From the NCBI GenBank assembly GCA_029339505.1, contig JAQISU010000179.1, forward strand, positions 11,331,001 through 11,395,000: a stretch of 64,000 nucleotides of DNA, in the 5' to 3' direction. Shown here in pieces: positions 1 through 57,474 of the stretch. A program made the translations under genes and the position numbers. This stretch comes from Unio delphinus. Its lineage: Eukaryota > Mollusca > Bivalvia > Unionida > Unionidae. The notes beneath the pieces were generated by a model. It saw nothing but the letters and a program-made list of their open reading frames with translations, did not search any database and was not told where the DNA came from. Within the stretch, counting starts at the first letter, position 1. Each line of letters opens with the position of its first letter.

Positions 1-178
1 AAAAGTGCAACATAATCGATGCAATTTATCAACGGCACATTTTGATGATAAAATATATCATCCATTGCACTTCACAAGTAAATTAACATATGCTTAACTT
101 GAATAAAATAAATGTATATACATGTAATTCTATACATGGAAAGAAAAAATATGGCTATAACTTTGTAAAATTAAATTA

Positions 179-402
179 AAATTCACTACTGACTTAGTTC
201 CAATTTATCAGCTTACAGCTCATTGACTGCATATGTAATATATACATAAATAAAATTCACTACTGACTTAGTTCTAACATATCAGCTTACAGCTCATTGA
301 CTGCATATGTAATATATACATAAATAAAATTCACTACTGACTTAGTTCTAACATATCAGCTTACAGTTCATTGACTGCATATGTGATATATAATTAAAAT
401 AA
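179..402. repeat. 74-bp tandem repeat, 3 copies
   Basis: ATTCACTACTGACTTAGTTC recurs at 181, 255 and 329 with few changes. Downstream of VSP. Confidence 0.9.
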
Positions 403-858
403 AATACTGGATTAAGAAACAAAACATTAAAAAACGAAAATTCTGCAGATTATATTTCTGTTTGCATTATAAATATGTTGATAATATAACTACATTGTAC
501 ATCTCTTGTACAACAGGCCCTAACTCTTTTCATAATTTGCTACATAATTCCTGTAATTTACAGGTCATAAAAATTAATACTTGTTTTAAATAAAACATTT
601 TATGAGAACACGTTGAAGTATTTAATATATAGTTATTAGGAACACAGCACTCTTCCACCATAGGGTTCTAATTCACCTTAGGATCCTAATACACCATAGG
701 GTCATAATACACCATAGAGTGCTAATACACTTCAAGTATTACACATTTTCTGTCAAAAGCAGTATGTTAAAAAAATCCTGTGATCCCACAGGACCAGTAA
801 CCTGAAATTACTAGTGGTCCTGTATTTTACCAACTGGTTCAATATTTCATGAAAAAAG
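403..858. other. AT-rich DNA, no gene seen
   Basis: No exon-like open frame. A short direct repeat (ATACACCATAGGGT type) occurs at 650-740. Confidence 0.6.
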
Positions 859-1905
859 ATGGATCAGATATGTATACATCCATTGACTTGTCATCAATGT
901 ATGACTAGATGAGTTCCAGCAGTGGACTGTTGAAATTAGATGAAATATGTCCAGATCCATTGACTCATCACCAATGTATGACTAGATGAGTTCCAGCAGT
1001 GGACTGTTGAAATTAGATGAAATATGTCCAGATCCATTGACTCATCACCAATGTATGACTAGATGAGTTCCAGCAGTGGACTGTTGAAATTGGATGAAAT
1101 ATGTCCAGATCCATTGACTCATCACCAATGTATGACTAGATGAGTTCCAGCAGTGGACTGTTGAAATTAGATGAAATATGTCCAGATCCATTGACTCATC
1201 ACCAATGTATGACTAGATGAGTTCCAGCAGTGGACTGTTGAAATTAGATGAAATATGTCCAGATCCATTGACTCATCACCAATGTATGACTAGATGAGTT
1301 CCAGCAGTGGACTGTTGAAATTGGATGAAATATGTCCAGATCCATTGACTCATCACCAATGTATGACTAGATGAGTTCCAGCAGTGGACTGTTGAAATTA
1401 GATGAAATATGTCCAGATCCATTGACTCATCACCAATGTATGACTAGATGAGTTCCAGCAGTGGACTGTTGAAATTAGATGAAATATGTCCAGATCCATT
1501 GACTCATCACCAATGTATGACTAGATGAGTTCCAGCAGTGGACTGTTGAAATTAGATGAAATATGTCCAGATCCATTGACTCATCACCAATGTATGACTA
1601 GATGAGTTCCAGCAGTGGACTGTTGAAATTAGATGAAATATGTCCAGATCCATTGACTCATCACCAATGTATGACTAGATGAGTTCCAGCAGTGGACCTT
1701 TTTAATTGGATCAGATATGTCTACATCCACTGACTCATCACCAATGTATGACTAGATGAGTTCCAGCATTGGACCTTTTTAATTGGATCAGATATGTCTA
1801 CATCCACTGACTCATCACCAATGTATGACTAGATGAGTTCCAGCATTGGACCTTTTTAATTGGATCAGATATGTCTACATCCACTGACTCATCATCAATG
1901 TATGA
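859..1905. repeat. 77-bp minisatellite, about 13.6 copies
   Basis: GATCCATTGACTCATCACC recurs at exactly 77-bp steps (954, 1031, 1108, 1185 and so on). The last three copies belong to a variant (GGACCTTTTTAATTGGATCA) and the first copy is diverged. Confidence 0.92.
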
Positions 1906-1935
1906 CTATTGTGATTGTCTTTTGCAGTTTCTAGT

Positions 1936-2234
1936 GGTTTCCAGGCATCCAATACTTTCACATTCACTATTTATGGCTTCTAAGCATCCAATACTTCCAT
2001 ATTCATTCTTGGTGGCTTCCAGGCATCCAATACCTCCACATTCTTCCAGGCATCCAATACCTCCATATTCTTCAAGGCATCCAATACCTCCACATTCTTC
2101 CAGGCATCCAATACCTCCACATTCTTCAAGGCATCCAATACCTCCACATTCTTCAAGGCATCCAATACCTCCACATTCTTCCAGGCATCCAATACCTCCA
2201 CATTCTTCCAGGCATCCAATACCTCCACATTCAC
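1936..2234. repeat. 27-bp minisatellite, about 11 copies
   Basis: Unit containing CAGGCATCCAATACCTCCAC. The length is a multiple of three and the unit has no stop in three frames, so chance open frames appear on both strands (SRHPIPPHS on plus, ECGGIGCLE on minus). Confidence 0.9.
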
Positions 2235-2639
2235 TCTTCATACTCTGATTTTGGTACAATAACATTTATATTTCTAGAAAATATTTGCAAATGTTTCATC
2301 TGAAGAACCAACTGAAGATTATAAATAACATTTTTACCCACAATTATTCAAGTAACGTAAAATAAATTTGTCCAAAGAATGTATTAACCTCTGCTATGCT
2401 AACATATTCAAGTGTCCCAGGGTCTGTTGTAAAAATAATTGTTTTTAATGGTTTGTTTTGTTTCTACATTATTTAAAATGCATCATCATCTAGACATTTA
2501 AAAAAATATCAAGTAATGTCCTGCATACCTGAATTTTATCTTCTTAATGAAGAAATAACTTTCTCTACTGAATGATGCAACTTAAATATACATGTACCAG
2601 GAACAACTATGTTACCTTTCATAGTTTATAGTGGTTTTA

Positions 2640-3385
2640 GTATATTAAATTATTGGTCCTAAGGATTCCTAGATAAAAAGTGTATTAGATTCTTGGTCCT
2701 GTCGGCTTCTCACATGTATAGTGTATTACATTACTTTTCCTGTGTGCTTCCAAGATGTAGGAATTATTTAATTCTTGGTCCTGTGGGCTTCCAAGATGTA
2801 GAAATTATTTGATTCTTGGTCCTATGGGCTTCCCAGATGTAACGTTTATTAAATTCTTGGTCCTGTGGATTTCCTAGATGTAGAGTATATTAAATTCTTG
2901 GTGCTCTGGGTTTCCTAGAGTATTAAATTATTTGGTCCAATGGGCTTCCCAGATGTAGAGTGTATGAAATTCTTGGTCCTGTGGATTTCCTAGATGTAGA
3001 GTATATTAAATTCTTGGTGCTCTGGGTTTCCGAGAGTGTATTAAATTATTTGGTCCTATGGGCTTCCCAGATGTAGAGTGTATTAAATTCTTGGTCCTGT
3101 GGATTTCCTAGATGTAGAGTGTATTAAATTCTTGGTCCTGAGGATTCCCTAGAGTGGATTAAATTCTTGGTCATGGGGGTTTCCTAGACATAGAGTGGAT
3201 TAAATTCTTAGTCATGTGGGTTTACCAGATGTACACTATTAAATCCTTGAGCCTCTGGGTTTCCAAGAAGTAGAGTGTATAAAACTCCTGGTCATGTTTG
3301 TTTCCGAGATGTAAAGCGTATTCAATTCTTGGTCCAGTGAGTTTCATAGATGTGCAGTGTTTTAAATTCTTGGTCCCTGATATTA
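2640..3385. repeat. Degenerate repeat, units about 40-65 bp
   Basis: TTAAATTCTTGGTCCTGTGG and TTTCCTAGATGTAGAGTGTA recur about 14 times with variable spacing. Lies 0.4-1.2 kb past the VSP stop, so it may be in the 3' UTR or beyond it. Confidence 0.8.
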
Positions 3386-3432
3386 ATCCTTATTTTTTCA
3401 AATGATTAATCAACAATTTTCAACTTTATGTA

Positions 3433-3600
3433 ACCCATGGAATAATCCATGCATTAAAAATCAAATTATAAATTCATGCAATAACATTCAAATGACTAAT
3501 CACCACAGTTCTCAAACAATGCATTCCATGCATTAACATTCAAATGACTAAACACTAGTTCTCAAACAATGTAATCCATGCATTAGCATTCAAATGATTT
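3433..3600. repeat. Short degenerate repeat, about 3 copies
   Basis: AATCCATGCATTAACATTCAAATGA-type units of about 60 bp. Between VSP stop and the previous array. Confidence 0.6.
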
Positions 3601-3803
3601 TGTATCGCAGTTGTTCATGATGGAAATTTAGGCTAACAATCAACAATGAAGGTTTATAAAAAGTATTTTTTACATACTTTGGGCAAAAATAAGGAATCAA
3701 AGGCTAACACAAATGTATTTAGCTTTCACTAGAAGGCCTGCTCCTATAAAACTGTCTGAGTCTCTTTCAAAATAATAATAATATTGATATTATAAGGTCT
3801 CCT

Positions 3804-49708
<45,905 letters not shown>

Positions 49709-50435
49709 GGTAGTGTTCCTTAAAATCTTGAATGAAAGGTCATATAAAGAATCACCATTATATTATCTGATTATGTTTCAAAAACTTAACGTAAAGACGG
49801 AACTGAACAACAATTTCCTTAATCATTATCAAAGCGGTAAATCTCATTGTTATGAACACACTCTATGACATTATTTGTTCCAACTTTGTTACATTATATC
49901 ATTACATCATCCAATTTTTGTAATGCATGCATGAAGCAGAATTTTATGGTACATCAGCACAATAGTGGCTATCTGATGCCAACTAAAGTAATAAAAATAA
50001 CAAAACTAAGTCAAACTGTCAAAATATTCAAAAAGATAAACTTTACCAAACAACTTTAAACATTAATAACATATATAAAATCTTTAAAATATATGGTCAC
50101 AATTTGTTCTGCATCGTACAATTTCTTTATGCAGTTATTGTCAAAAATACTTGTTGATGGGCAGAAACCGACACTTGAGAACACATTCCACTGCCAGTAG
50201 ATGCTGTCACGTGATCGACTCTGGTTGAAGTTCACCCATTGGAAGGTATGCCAGATGAGTCAGGTACACATGTCCAACATGTGATCGATACAATACCATC
50301 TCATCTCAGCAATTTGGAGGAACACCACCCACCAGTAGTTCATGATACATACACTAAACAAATTCTTATGCATGTGTTTCTTATATGCCAAAAGATAAGT
50401 ACAAGTGTTATGTATATTTGATTTAATTTAATTTC
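49709..50435. other. VSP upstream region, no promoter resolved
   Basis: The minus strand directly upstream of the VSP ATG. No convincing TATA box or initiator was singled out. A weak acceptor-like AAG lies just before the ATG, so a spliced 5' UTR is possible. Confidence 0.4.
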
Positions 50436-50530
50436 CGGGGGTTTTCCAGGTTCTTCCTCCGCCATTAATACTGGCCGCCATGTATAGCCTATCTTGTGCT
50501 GAAAAATGGCATTAAACCATAAAAAACAAA
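50436..50530 (+). mobile_element. 3' part of the same SINE family
   Basis: CCGGGGGTTTTCCAGGTTCT through ACTGGCCGCCATGTATAGCC to ATGGCATTAAACC, matching the 3' 90 bp of the SINE at 12873-13128. The head is absent. Confidence 0.8.
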
Positions 50531-51144
50531 GCAAAACATTCCCCTCAATGTAAAAACTGTTTTATCATGTATTAACTTTAATTGATAGTTGATAACATGT
50601 GGAAGTTTCCACACATTTTCTCCTTTCTTTATTGCCAGTAAATGGATTGTCACAAATATTTAATGTATTCTTGTTAAACTGTTGCTGGTCATGGATAATC
50701 CCAAAGAGCTGTGAAAAAAGCTGTGGCATGATTAATGTTTGACCAATAAGGAACATTATTTGTATGCAAATGTTTGGGAAAATATTGATAAATTGCAATG
50801 TTTAAATAAAGAACTAATTTAAATTTTCATAACAGTTCCAATGTATATGACCAAATTTCAACTTATAATGTATTAACTTAAACATGCAATTCATAACATC
50901 TTGAAGTTTTGCCGCATTTATTCCTCTCATTGTTGCCAATAACAAAACTAAAAAAATAATTAATTATTGTTTAAATGTATTCCAAGCAAACTGTGAACTT
51001 GACCACCACAAAAAAAGTTTAGAAAGTATGATGATATATAAGTGGCATGTTCTACTTAGCTTGGCAAATTCTTGACAAATAATACTAAGTTTATTTATTT
51101 AAGATGTATTTTAAAAAACTTTTTTAATTTTTTAAAATAAAATT

Positions 51145-51184
<40 letters not shown>

Positions 51185-51758
51185 CAAATTTCAAGCATTT
51201 AACTTTAATTGTTACCTACTTATGTAAGTTTCCCCACATTTACTACTTTCTTTGTAGACATAAAAAAAAATTCAAACGTTATTTTTTTAATGTATTTTAC
51301 GCAAATGAAGTCTTTAATAGCCATGAACATTTTGAAATAGGCAATGGCATATTTAAAGTCAGACCAGGAAAAAAATATTACATAGGAAGCGAAAGGATAT
51401 ATCTGTTCTACCTATTTTGATTGTGTTGATTTTACTCGTTAGAATTGTATGTTTTTGTGCATGTTTGTGCAACTGGTGATGGATTGGAATTTATACCCAG
51501 GTTTGAAAATTTACACCCAGGTGTGAAACTTTGCACCTCAAGTGAGGAAGATACTATTCACTTGTTTCCATTCACTGTGCAATCATGTTCCTGATGAACA
51601 CAGAACCATTGCAACATTCAGTATGTTTTATCGCATAACTACATACTTGAATCAAATAAATAAATACAATGCATTTACACTTGAAATGTCACAATGATTT
51701 GTCGTTATCAGTCAATTTTAGCTTTGGGGATGGGGTACCAAACCCTGAAACCCCTTGT
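50531..51758. other. Intergenic AT-rich DNA
   Basis: Two diverged copies of a unit of about 300 bp can be suspected (AACTTTAATTG, GAAGTTT-CC-CATTT at 50574, 50878 and 51200). A TA tract is at 51146-51181. No gene recognised. Confidence 0.45.
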
Positions 51759-51764
51759 ACATAC

Positions 51765-51901
51765 GCGACAACCACAAGAACAACAATAAGGTTTCGTGAA
51801 TTTCTAGCAAGCAATATATAGAAGATACTGGTAACAGTCAGATCGACGTACGTACGGCGAATATTCCCGAGGCGCAAGGATGATTCATAGTAATCGTCCA
51901 T
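51765..51901 (-). CDS. Candidate first coding exon, unrecognised
   Basis: An ATG in a good context (GACATGG) opens a frame starting MDDYYESSLRLGNIRRTYVD, followed by a hydrophobic stretch (NLIVVLVVVA), then a strong donor GTATGT at 51759-51764. Base composition is richer in G+C than the flanks. I do not recognise the family. It could be the first exon of an unknown minus-strand gene or a non-coding leader. An in-frame junction to a weak acceptor just upstream of the VSP ATG is arithmetically possible (phase 2, no stop) but unsupported by any family knowledge. Confidence 0.28.
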
Positions 51902-51975
51902 GTCTGACAAGAGAAAGACAAGAAATTGTCCACAAACTGATTTAGATCTCGATAAAAGCGGGGATGGAGCGGGTA

Positions 51976-52082
51976 TAGACCAGCTAACTTGGTCTCTAAG
52001 CTTTTTTTTTTTTATATTTTGAATTGACGCCAATTCAAAATAAAAAAAAAAAAGGCTTAGAGACCAAGTTAGCTGGTCTATG
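51976..52082. mobile_element. 107-bp hairpin element with 7-bp direct repeats
   Basis: Two arms of about 50 bp (51976-52026 and 52031-52081) are near-perfect reverse complements (TAGACCAGCTAACTTGGTCT ends), separated by four bases. Each arm carries a T or A tract of 12 to 14. GCGGGTA occurs on both flanks (51969-51975 and 52083-52089), as expected of a target site duplication. No coding capacity. Confidence 0.6.
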
Positions 52083-52089
52083 GCGGGTA

Positions 52090-54039
52090 ATTTGGGTTTA
52101 ACGCCTTAGGACTAAAGCACGGGCTTGTTACAACAGAACTTAAGAGTAATGGTCAGTGGCTAGAGGGTTCTTGTAACAGGCTGAGCCCTCTATCTAATGA
52201 CCCATGCTCGTAATTTCTTTGGTATAGAGCCCCTGCCCTGGCCTGATTGATAATCAAAATTTTTTAAAGGGGTGTTTCCTTTCCTTTCTTCTCTTTTTAT
52301 ACATAAACTTAACTAAGTGAAACACACCCACATATTGTTTATATCTGAATATTTAGCTAACAAGCTCTTATTAAGTTTCTTTCAATTCAAGACTTACTTA
52401 AATCTACCATCTAACATTTGTCACCTGTAAATAATCTCAGATACGAATTTTCTTTCTACAGCATCTCCGAGAACCAATTAAGTAAATTGACCTTTTGGGG
52501 TCAGGTCAAAGGTTGAACTATTCGGAATATCTTCGTATCTTTCCGTTGAGAGTTGCATAGCATGCGGAGGATTTGACTGTGCACGCGCAGATACAAAATT
52601 TTCTTTGCGCGTACTAACAGTAGTGTAATTCATTTAACACAAAAAATCGGATTAAAATCACAAAAAGAAATGCATTTTAAAAAGCAAATGTTTTCAGAGA
52701 CAATAATGCTATAAATGGACACGCACGAGACCCAAAAATATATTTAACATGAATGATGTTATTGAATGTTTATTTGACATTTTACAAGCTAAATTTGGAT
52801 AGGAAATAAGCCAAAATAGCTCTCCCCCCAAAAAAAACAAAAAAAAACAACAACAAAAAATCAAACAAAATTTAAAGAAAAAGAACAACTGTTTATTTTG
52901 TACTGGATATTTAAACCCCAAAAAAGTGATGTTTATATATGCTGCATAATCAATTTTAAATACTCGACCATTAGATCTTCATAGATGTATCCAATTACAA
53001 TTTGACCAAGTACATTAGTTGGTTTAGCGCAAGTCATGTGAAAATTTAAGACATAGGCAATTTGTAAAACAATGTTTATATATTTTAAAGTGAGGATAAA
53101 AAGAAATAAACATTAGTAAACCAAACAGAGCAAAAAGAGCAAGCTTAGAAAACCACTCGGATTTGTGTATCATATTTATTCAAGTTATTCTAATAAGAAC
53201 AAATAAAGGAATATATCTCTATCTTGAAAAAATTAAGATTTATCAAGACTAGCACCCAAATAAATTAAAACAAAAAATAAATTTGATTTGTTTCATTGCA
53301 ATATAAAGGTTATCATAATACAATAGACTATGATAAAGCGTAGACAAGTCAACATATTTAATGCCTAATCAGAAACTCGTCAGAATAAATTAATGCTCAG
53401 ATTGTTGTTTGATTTGATTTTGATTTTAAATCTTCGGTCCAAATGAAATGTACAAGTAAAATGAACGAGTAAAATGAACGAATAAAATGAATAATAAATT
53501 ATCAAATGATTGGAAAGGCTTGAAAAGTTCAATAACACAAACAACCAATGAAATTTTTAATGACACTTCCTTTTCCAACGAAATGTTTATTAATATTACC
53601 ATATCTAATGAAACGAGTAATCACGCTGCAATCCAATTACAGCAACCATCCAATATAAGGTTTGATGCGAATACCTTCCAATAAAATGTTTTTCCTGTCA
53701 CTTAACAATTGAAACATATCCTGTGACAATTACCGCTGTATAAAAGACGTGATGCCGTACTTAAGCATTCATTCATTAAATTGCTTGAAAAAGATCATGT
53801 GATGTTATGTGACATATTTGAAAATTTAAAAATCTTCATATGAAAAACTACAACTTTTGTCCTGTTCATTACTATTGCGTTTAAATATAAATATGGTTGA
53901 TACTGAATTCAAGCTTTTTTCAGATTATAATATAACATGTCTTTAATGGTCCAGAGCAGAATTAGCATTGTAAATAATATATTTCCTTATAGATTTTACA
54001 AGCAAATAACAAATTATATATAACTATATAAATACTTAT
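52090..54039. other. Intergenic DNA, no gene recognised
   Basis: 52090-52250 and 52490-52620 are less AT-rich than the rest but match no family I know. An A-rich stretch lies at 52829-52870. The short frame at 53487-53684 (ATGAA-rich) has no family signature. Confidence 0.45.
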
Positions 54040-54420
54040 TCAGTTTGATGAATAATGCTGTATTAGAAAACAATAAGAGTCTCTGTGCAGAAGAACAACA
54101 GTTAAAATATGCAAAGACCAATAAATAAAATAATTAAATAAATAAAAAAAATAATATATCATATATCGACAACAGAACTGGTTCGTGTTACCAACAGGTG
54201 GACGTGACCCGCCTAGTTGTAAACTAGAAGATATGAACGTTAAAGAGTTACGAGGAACTTTTTTACTTGCGCGATAGTTACGATCAGTGACCAAGAAAGT
54301 CGACGACATGTACAAAATCGAAAATAGTATCGACCAAACAACACGTAAAATGGGAACAATCTTGTATTCCAGAAAGCAATATCCGCTGGAAGATGTCCCA
54401 CTTCCTTGATCCAGTTTCAC
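54040..54420 (-). other. Open frame of uncertain status with hydrophobic segment
   Basis: A 126-codon frame between the two genes. Its upstream half (54180-54420) is less AT-rich than its surroundings and encodes a possible membrane segment (ILRVVWSILFSILYMSSTFLV) followed by a basic stretch. The downstream half falls into low-complexity AT-rich DNA. No family is recognised. It may be a chance frame or a decayed exon. Confidence 0.18.
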
Positions 54421-55036
54421 TTTTACTTATTGTTGCTTCACAAGTCAATGACAATAGATTTTTATAATTAAAAAAAAAGAAGTACAAGTCACGAACATGC
54501 AATTAAACTCTGCCTTCTCTACTCCATGTCCACTGTAGAATAAACTAAAACAAAACATAACAACAGCCATGAGTATGATTGTACGTGTTCCTAAAAATCA
54601 GAATCGTCTTTTTTATCAGATCTTTTTTATGTATTGTGTCGTTGGAGCGGAGATCGCAAAACTTGAGTTCGTAAGACGGGTTAAAAATCTATGGACTATT
54701 TAATTCAGCAGTGATATTGGCGGTCTTCTTCCTATTCTTGATTTCAAATAAGCCGGCTGTATAAACAACCACGGTAACCAGAGTAACGCAAGTCATTACC
54801 TCACAAGTCACAGCTAATCTGTGCCTTTTGGTTTACAAAAACTGTTGTCTATCGTATACTGTATCAAATGTTAACTGCAGCCAAATCTACAGCATGTACT
54901 ATAACACCATGAATGATTTTATTATAGATGTTTGTTTACTGTAGTGAGTGTGACATGCATATGATAAACTCAAGGTGATGATTACTTCATACATTCTTGT
55001 ACAAAAACAAGTATATGTAAAATATCTATCGTTGTC
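54421..55036. other. Intergenic DNA, no gene recognised
   Basis: No exon-like frame or repeat family seen. Confidence 0.45.
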
Positions 55037-55340
55037 ATGGATAATAACTTAAAAATTATATCTATAAATGTTAGAGGCCAGCAAGGTTAAATCTTTAAAC
55101 CAAGGGACATTTTCCAATGGGTAAAACAAAAGAATGTATCTATAGTACGCTTGCAAGAAACTCATATTACAAAGAACGATGAATTATATTGGGCATCTGA
55201 ATATTTTTTAGAAATACTTTTGAATTCGTAATTCATAGAGAAAGATGTGACTGTCAAGGAATATGTATTATTTTAGGTATTACAATTAATGGCAACAGAT
55301 TAACCCTCATGAATTTGTATGGTTACAATGATGATAATCA
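55037..55340 (+). mobile_element. L1/Tx1-like endonuclease fragment
   Basis: Frame fragments IISINVRG, IFQWVKQKNVSIVRLQETHI and INGNRLTLMNLYGYNDD match the N-terminal endonuclease of L1-type LINEs (NVRG start, QETH motif). Several stops. Only the endonuclease N-terminal half is present. Confidence 0.7.
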
Positions 55341-55439
55341 TAGCTTTTTTTTAGCTTACTAACTTTTTTTTTTTTTACTAAATTGTAAGTATTTGTTCAA
55401 CATTTACTGCTCTCATCCTAGTCGGGAAAGCAAGCTAAC

Positions 55440-55910
55440 TGAATTTCACTAATGGAGCACTTTCCTAACCTCCTGGATTATGAAGCTTCGATAGATGGCA
55501 TCCTTATTATTCTTGGAGATGTCTACTTCCACTGATATGGAAGCTCATACGCATCAAAACTTCCAGATTCAATTCACGTTTTTTCAACCTAACAGTCAGT
55601 TAGCCAACCCATAAACATGATCACATTTTAGACTGGGTTCTTTATAGACCTGTTGATGATATTCTACAGTCTTCATCGGTGTCCCATGAACTTGCATTAC
55701 CTCTGTGTCATATGAATCTTGACATACCAGTCTCTAAGTAAAGAAACCTCCACATGATAAATAAAACCGACCTAATGCATGACATCCAAGCCAACCTAAC
55801 AGCTGTGTTACCTCTTACACCAGAAAAACTGGATTGGTGCTGGCATTTATTACTTGACAAACATGACCCAGCAACCAAGTGTAGATTATCAATTAACAAT
55901 GTTATTCGTG
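55440..55910 (+). mobile_element. Second LINE endonuclease fragment (Jockey/CR1-like)
   Basis: Fragments LIILGDVYFH (GD-N-H motif region), SVSQPINMI, VSHELALPLCHMN-type, then INKTDLMHDIQANLTAV and LLDKHDPATKCRLS match the C-terminal endonuclease and inter-domain part of Jockey/CR1-type LINEs. A different element from the L1-like fragment just upstream. Broken frames. Confidence 0.6.
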
Positions 55911-56059
55911 ATATAGGGGTGTTAGTTACCAGATTCACACAACTGCAAGAGGACGCCGTAAGGCTGACAGGCGTATGCTTTCATCCAGTCATAAGCAAAT
56001 CTATGAAGCCCATAATTGACTGGTTTTTATGTCATGGTCAACTATTTATAGTTATATGA

Positions 56060-56718
56060 AGATCTTTTGTATGCAACTTTGTCGTATCATGCTTTTGTGA
56101 AACTATTTCGATTGTTTAGGTTACAACACATATGCTGTTTTCAATTACATGTTTTTCTTTATTTTTTTCAGTTTGGTGGAAATTCATCACTGAGTTGGTG
56201 TTCTACATGAGTTAATAAACTCTGTCAAAAAAGAGGTTGCCTGCGCCTTTTTTTTTAATAAATTTATTTTTTTAATTTTTGTTGGTCATTCGAAAACAAC
56301 TAAACAGTGCTAGCAAAGATCAATTATTATTTCATATTCACATTTAATTTATGTTTACTCATCAATAATGCCACTTTCTCACAATTAATGACAAAAACTG
56401 ATATTTATATTGCATCGTGTCGTTTAACCCGTGATGTTTCTTCAATTCATTACCTGGATTTCTTTTTAAAGAAAATATTCTTTACTCATGGGTTTCGGTA
56501 TCTGGTACATTACTTTAACTGTACACAAAAATATGTAAAATGTATTTTCATTAGCTTATTGGTGTTTGGTTTGACCAATGAGAACAAATGTCATGTCGCT
56601 GTCTGTTTGGTGTTTGGCGGATTTATAACCAGGCGGAACTAGATGTCTCGACGATCGATGCAATGATGTTTTTTCGAGTATTTTCTTCATGATTTTGGTG
56701 CACGTTTAACTTTATTTA
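56060..56718. other. ANKLE2-like upstream region
   Basis: AT-rich, becoming slightly richer in CG near 56640-56660 (CTCGACGATCGATG). Probably promoter and 5' UTR, but no motif is decisive. Confidence 0.4.
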
Positions 56719-57052
56719 ATGGATGACGTTTTGAAAGACGTTAGAAAGCTGAGTGTTGAAGTATTGAGACAGAAGTTAGATGGCTACGGGGTAAATGTAG
56801 GACCCATAACTCAAACAACAAGGTCAATTTTCGATAAAAGGCTGGCAAAATTAATATTCCAGTCGACATGCAGTGGGGAAGAAAGGAAGAAAGAAGAAAT
56901 CGCTACAGAGGACGAAAACAAAACAGTAGCGGAAGAAACTGCTATTAAAGTTGAAAATACTGAAAATAAACCTAAGCAGTTTCACGACCCTCACGTTCCC
57001 ATTAATGCTTATTATGGTCTTTGTTTGCCAGCCGATATCGACGTTGTTTCTG
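56719..57052 (+). CDS. ANKLE2: ANKLE2-like exon 1: LEM domain
   Basis: Residues 1-111. ATG in context TTTAATGGATG. LEM core VLRQKLDGYGVNVGPITQTT. The linker 52-85 is rich in E and K. The donor TCTG|GTAATA at 57053 gives phase 1. Confidence 0.85.
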
Positions 57053-57405
57053 GTAATACATATTATATTTTTTATATATTGATTGATAGGTTATAATTGT
57101 CAAACTAAAGGGGTTACTAGAAACACCGAAATACACTGAAAAACCGAAATACTCGTATGTGCCTGTTCTCTGTATTTTTCGGTTACCACACAAATTATTT
57201 TTTGTTTTTGTTTGAATAATAATATAAAGCAACTTAAAATATGATTAATGTGATTTTGCTACAAATTATTCACTTTTACCTAGTTAATAGCACGCGTCAG
57301 TTGGTCGTACTTTATTAGACAGGTTGATAGTTCCGGAATGGAGGTAGCATGATAACAACAGATCGTTCTGGAACGAAGGTAAACTTCAGAACCGATGGTG
57401 TAAGT

Positions 57406-57474
<69 letters not shown>

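Noticed and set aside
1871..2265. Open frames on both strands (SRHPIPPHS and ECGGIGCLE repeats)
   Set aside because: They follow from a 27-bp array whose unit lacks stops. There is no start, splice or family support.
53487..53684. 65-codon Asn/Thr-rich plus-strand frame
   Set aside because: Built on simple AATGAA-type repetition. No splice or family signal.
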